A stretch of DNA of 64,000 bases, taken from assembly GCA_002310215.1 (NCBI GenBank), contig DBYR01000014.1:102460-166459 (forward strand), in the 5' to 3' direction. Each line of letters opens with the position of its first letter. Position 1 is the first letter of the stretch. This DNA comes from Bacteroidales bacterium UBA1181 (GTDB taxonomy: Bacteria > Bacteroidota > Bacteroidia > Bacteroidales > Paludibacteraceae). The position numbers and the translations under genes were made by a program. Of the stretch, positions 60,298 through 64,000 are shown in pieces. The notes beneath the pieces were generated by a model. It ran no database searches and was not told the origin of the DNA. It worked only from the letters and a program-made list of their open reading frames with translations.

Positions 60298-63200
60298 ACT
60301 GAAGATACAGCATGAGTATGTGATGGAATTCCTTTGCCGCCTGGAAGAACAAGGCGGCCTTGGGTATCGCAGCGTGAGCAATATCGTCGTCAGCAACGAT
60401 TTGTTCATCCCGTCCGTTTTGGGTGAGTTTGTTAAGAACAGCCAGCCCGACACATGGACACGTCTGTTGAGGAAGTTCGACAATGACGAGCAGGCTCTAC
60501 AAACAGCTTTGAAGGACAAGGTGAAAGAGTCTCTTTTGGATGCTCAGAATGTGGCCACCTACATCAATACGCACAAGTCCATCTCCTTCGAAGGCGAAAA
60601 GGTGTGGCTCTTCTATGTCTCGGGAACGGAACTGAAAGGAGACGAAGAGTTCAAACAAAACATCTTCTGTGCGGTGGAGGAGTCGAGTCATACGCTCAAA
60701 GTGGGTGATACGAAACTCTATACTATCCGCCCTGACATCATGTTCTTCGTCAATGGCATCTACATTGGCTACATGGAGCTGAAGTCTTCCACGAAAGGGC
60801 AGACGGCAAAGACGAACGGACGGATGAAGGTGGCGAAAGACTATCTTGCCACCGTAAAGGCTTTGACAGAGCAGGAGAAGCGTGACGCAAAGTCGATGAA
60901 ACACCGCAAGGAGGTGATGGCCATCTTCGAGAAAGCCATACACCTGACGGCCAGCGACTGCAATGAGACTTACGTGTTGCGAGGCATCGGACAGTCCTTC
61001 GACGGGGCACATCAGGGATTCTCCAACGAACCGGCAAAGACTGTGGACGAACTTAGCTCTGCCGTATTGGAGACATTTAAGGTATATCCTGTTACTGTTT
61101 CGGCCCAAACAGAGAAGCAACGCTTTGAGGAGGTGATGCGGGCACTGTACGATAAGAGGATGATAGAGAAAGAGATCCTCTACTACAACTTCATAGAATA
61201 CAAATATGTAAAGAAGGAGGGCGAGAAAGAACGCACCTCCAATACAGGCCGCCTGATAGCACCACGTCCCAAACAGAAGTTCGGGTGCGATAAGATCATG
61301 GGCCGCATCACGGAGATGCTGGACCATGAGAAAGAGCCTGGCTACTATATCAACAAACTCCGTACTTATTTGCAGACACAAGGGATAACCCCTCAAAAGA
61401 TAGAGGAAATCATTCTGTTGCGGGAGCGCTATTTCAACAATAAGTTCGTCTATTCCCTCTTGCTGCAATATGCCGCGGGATTCGGTAAGAGCAATATTAT
61501 CGGGTGGACGGCTTTGCAACTGAAAGACTATCGTTATGATGGCGCGTATGCCTACGATAAGGTGATGATTGTCGTTGACCGCTTGCAGCTGCGCGACCAG
61601 TTGGACACCATGATGATGAACATGAACATTGATAAGTCTATGTTCGTGGAGGCAACAGACCGAGATACGTTCATTAGTGCTTTGGACGGCAAACTGCGAA
61701 TCATCGTAGTGAATATCCAGAAATTCCTGGATCTGCAGGACGCCCTGTCGGCCGCAGGCAAGAAGCTGGATAAGATGCGTGTGGCTTTCCTTATTGACGA
61801 GATTCACCGTAGTAATTCGGGCGATAACAACAGGGAAATGATAGACCTTTTTGCCCAATTGCAGGAAACATTCAACGTGGAGGGCCAGACAGTGGTGAAG
61901 AAGAATCTGCTGATAGGTTTCACTGCGACTCCAAGCGAGGAAACACTGGCGAAATTCGGAGAGTTCCGTAGCGCCTTGACGAAACCGATGTGGATACCTT
62001 TCGACTGCTATTCCATGCGTGAAGCGATTGAGGATGGTTATATCCTTGACCCCACAAAGGCTATCATACCATACGCCGTGCCGGTTGATTTCCAGTTGCC
62101 GGAAGAGTTACAGGACAGCGATGAAGAAGACATAGATATTGTCCTTCGGAAGAATAAAGTGTATTCATTCGAGCCCCGAATGCGCAAGATAGCAGAATTC
62201 ATCGTGCATCGTCTTGTGAGTCTTGTCTATAAGAAGATTCGCGGAGAAGGAAAGGCAATGTTGGCGGTGAGAAGTATTCCTAATGCCATCAAATATTTCA
62301 ATATCATACGTACACTGTATAATCAGAAATGTCAGGAACCAGCGTTTGAAAAATACAAGGACGCGCCTATCGCCATCATCTATAGCGATGACCAAAAGAA
62401 CGAGTCATGTGCTACGCTGAATGGGGGCTTGAGCGAAGAGAAGGTGATCCAGAACTTCCGCCAGGCGAAGAACGGCTTGATTATCGTGGTGGATAAGTTG
62501 CAGACAGGATTTGACGAGCCTAAGTTGCATACGCTTTTCCTCGACAAGGAAATCAGCGACATCAATGCCATACAGACCATCAGCCGTGTGAATCGTACCT
62601 GCAAGTACAAGGACGATTGCCATATTGTTGATTGCTCTTGGCGTAATGTGAATGTGAGAAACATCGGGCAGGCTTTTAAAAAGTTTTGCGATATGGCTAT
62701 CTCCGATTTCAATCCGGAATTTGAGGCCAAGAGTGTGGCCCGCACTTATAGGTTGCTGCAGACCAGTGATTCTTATGTGCAATGGTTCTCACGCTATCAG
62801 CATGAAAAGGAAGACACACATTTCGTATTGGAAATGGAAGATGGATTCCGTCAGTGGATAGAACAATGCTTTTATCAAGAGGATTTGGCTAAGAAGTATA
62901 ATGAAGAAAATAATCTGAAGCCAACCGATGCCGACTACCATCCGGTCTCGAATCCGGCGCGGGAACTTCGCCATTTGATTGGTCATTTCATCTCCGTCAT
63001 CCGTTTGTTGGATGGCGTCTTCGTGATAGACAGGAAGTACTATGACGAAGTGTTTCTGTCGTTCTGGCAGGTATATTGCAACATCTATTCTGGCGTGAAC
63101 CAAGTGCTTGTGGACGATCCTTATGAGTATGAGGTGATAGACAGTGATGAGAAGCCAGGTATTACCCTTGTGGACGGTGAAGAGGAAGGCAACGGCCGTG

Positions 63201-64000
63201 GTGGGCATGGAGGTTCTCGTGGAGGTTCTAGTTCTCAGCCACCAAAAGGTAAGAGCATGGACCAGGTGTTGGCCATCCTGCAAAGACTGCATGAGAAAGA
63301 AGAACTGACGGCAAAACAAGCCCAAATCTGGTTGCGGGAAATCGGTTTGATGTTTGAGTATATCAAAGGTGATAGCGATTTTTATGCCTTTGCTAAGGAC
63401 GAAAACTACACAGAAGAGGAAAAACTGGAAAAATACAAGGTTGCACAAAGGAAGTATCGCCGTGGACTGAAAAAACGCACCGATTTCGCACAGGTAGAGC
63501 GTTTCATTCAGATGCTTGATGAAAATGCGGAGCAATTGTTCTCTATCTTCATGGCAGACTTGCGCAATGTTGAGAACGGTGACTCTGACTTTGATTACGA
63601 CACCACGGATCAGGAACCTATACAGGCGTCATTCTCAATGGAAGACCTGGTGGAGATGGTACGTAGGAAAATACGTCCAGAATATGATGAATCGAAACTA
63701 CAGCAGAAAATACTTGAGACGTTCGCCGAGCGTTTCAAGGAATTGTCACGTCATTTGCGCAGTTTTAACGAGACTGTTAGGGCCTTCTTTATGGTGTTGA
63801 ATACACCATCTTTGCCGAGCCTTGATGGAATGGATAGTGTGGTAAAGGAATCATTAAACAGGGTCTGTATGGCCGAAGATCTTAGTCTGTCGGACAAACG
63901 AATGCACCTCGACATGCTTTTGATGAGATATGAAGTGTATCTCAAGAAACTCTATTATCTTATTCATAAAGAGGAACTGCCTGCGAGGGAAGTGGGCCAA
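60290..64000 (+). CDS. hsdR: Type I restriction endonuclease subunit R (partial, runs off right edge)
   Basis: The frame is open from the ATG at 60290 to the window end (1237 codons, no stop). Order of parts: a PD-(D/E)xK nuclease domain (Asp149 in RPDIMFFVNG, Glu163-Lys165 in YMELKSS), a superfamily 2 motor with Walker A-like AAGFGKS (about 395-401), DEIH (503-506), GFTATP (about 545) and a motif VI-type SRVNRTCKYKD, then a Gly-rich linker (GNGRGGHGGSRGG) and a helical C-terminal region that contacts HsdM. It cuts unmethylated foreign DNA after ATP-driven translocation. The gene starts 12 bp after fic. Confidence 0.95.
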   Translation, partial: MNELKIQHEYVMEFLCRLEEQGGLGYRSVSNIVVSNDLFIPSVLGEFVKNSQPDTWTRLLRKFDNDEQALQTALKDKVKESLLDAQNVATYINTHKSISFEGEKVWLFYVSGTELKGDEEFKQNIFCAVEESSHTLKVGDTKLYTIRPDIMFFVNGIYIGYMELKSSTKGQTAKTNGRMKVAKDYLATVKALTEQEKRDAKSMKHRKEVMAIFEKAIHLTASDCNETYVLRGIGQSFDGAHQGFSNEPAKTVDELSSAVLETFKVYPVTVSAQTEKQRFEEVMRALYDKRMIEKEILYYNFIEYKYVKKEGEKERTSNTGRLIAPRPKQKFGCDKIMGRITEMLDHEKEPGYYINKLRTYLQTQGITPQKIEEIILLRERYFNNKFVYSLLLQYAAGFGKSNIIGWTALQLKDYRYDGAYAYDKVMIVVDRLQLRDQLDTMMMNMNIDKSMFVEATDRDTFISALDGKLRIIVVNIQKFLDLQDALSAAGKKLDKMRVAFLIDEIHRSNSGDNNREMIDLFAQLQETFNVEGQTVVKKNLLIGFTATPSEETLAKFGEFRSALTKPMWIPFDCYSMREAIEDGYILDPTKAIIPYAVPVDFQLPEELQDSDEEDIDIVLRKNKVYSFEPRMRKIAEFIVHRLVSLVYKKIRGEGKAMLAVRSIPNAIKYFNIIRTLYNQKCQEPAFEKYKDAPIAIIYSDDQKNESCATLNGGLSEEKVIQNFRQAKNGLIIVVDKLQTGFDEPKLHTLFLDKEISDINAIQTISRVNRTCKYKDDCHIVDCSWRNVNVRNIGQAFKKFCDMAISDFNPEFEAKSVARTYRLLQTSDSYVQWFSRYQHEKEDTHFVLEMEDGFRQWIEQCFYQEDLAKKYNEENNLKPTDADYHPVSNPARELRHLIGHFISVIRLLDGVFVIDRKYYDEVFLSFWQVYCNIYSGVNQVLVDDPYEYEVIDSDEKPGITLVDGEEEGNGRGGHGGSRGGSSSQPPKGKSMDQVLAILQRLHEKEELTAKQAQIWLREIGLMFEYIKGDSDFYAFAKDENYTEEEKLEKYKVAQRKYRRGLKKRTDFAQVERFIQMLDENAEQLFSIFMADLRNVENGDSDFDYDTTDQEPIQASFSMEDLVEMVRRKIRPEYDESKLQQKILETFAERFKELSRHLRSFNETVRAFFMVLNTPSLPSLDGMDSVVKESLNRVCMAEDLSLSDKRMHLDMLLMRYEVYLKKLYYLIHKEELPAREVGQ

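Overview
The window looks like chromosome from a Bacteroidales bacterium of moderate GC content. The signs are: promoters whose -7 boxes fit the Bacteroidetes consensus TANNTTTG; secreted proteins with C-terminal sorting-type tails (type IX secretion); an 11-subunit complex I gene set with fused nuoCD and no nuoEFG; an Na+-NQR operon; and a fused lpxC-fabZ gene. I see no phage or plasmid backbone genes.

Positions 1-30.2 kb are all on the minus strand. The left part (1-20 kb) is surface and secretion biology. It holds a repeat protein cut by the left edge, a repeat-rich intergenic stretch with a possible MITE or structured RNA, a 1533-residue BspA-like leucine-rich-repeat protein, two small membrane proteins, a Fur-family regulator, a 1319-residue CotH-kinase/lamin-tail protein, an HD hydrolase and a His/Pro-rich lipoprotein. 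It ends in an unusual five-gene cluster (13.9-19.9 kb): two paralogous proteins that join a trypsin-like domain to a C-terminal barrel-like domain, one with an intact catalytic triad and one with all three residues replaced, interleaved with three paralogous secreted proteins of unknown family. The three small genes share a leader hairpin with a compensatory base change. This cluster is the best candidate in the window for an undescribed system.

Positions 20.2-30.2 kb hold nuoA-B-CD-H-I-J-K-L-M-N, the membrane and hydrogenase-like arms of complex I without the NADH-oxidising module. An ectoine-type aspartate kinase and an EamA transporter follow on the plus strand (30.7-33.1 kb). The next minus-strand block (33.2-43.2 kb) carries a lipoprotein, tRNA-Gly(GCC), tRNA-Leu(GAG), an aminotransferase/LolE-like permease/tgt/lptG operon, a lipoprotein with a possible clan CD peptidase-like fold, groSL and a DUF2147 protein.

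From 43.4 kb to the right edge everything is on the plus strand. First come pyrF and an HD phosphohydrolase. Then lipid A genes lpxD, lpxC-fabZ and lpxA run, without a visible terminator, into nqrABCDEF. After a strong terminator comes a defence island: a WYL-domain regulator followed by type I restriction-modification genes hsdM, hsdS, fic and hsdR (cut by the right edge). The fic gene holds an 11-bp tandem repeat whose copy number would switch its reading frame, and fic and hsdR begin with the same 22-bp sequence.

Functional links inside the window: Nuo and Nqr are two alternative ion-pumping entry points into the quinone pool; LpxD/C/A and the LptG-like permease serve lipopolysaccharide synthesis and export; the hsd/WYL/Fic block is a regulated DNA-defence module.
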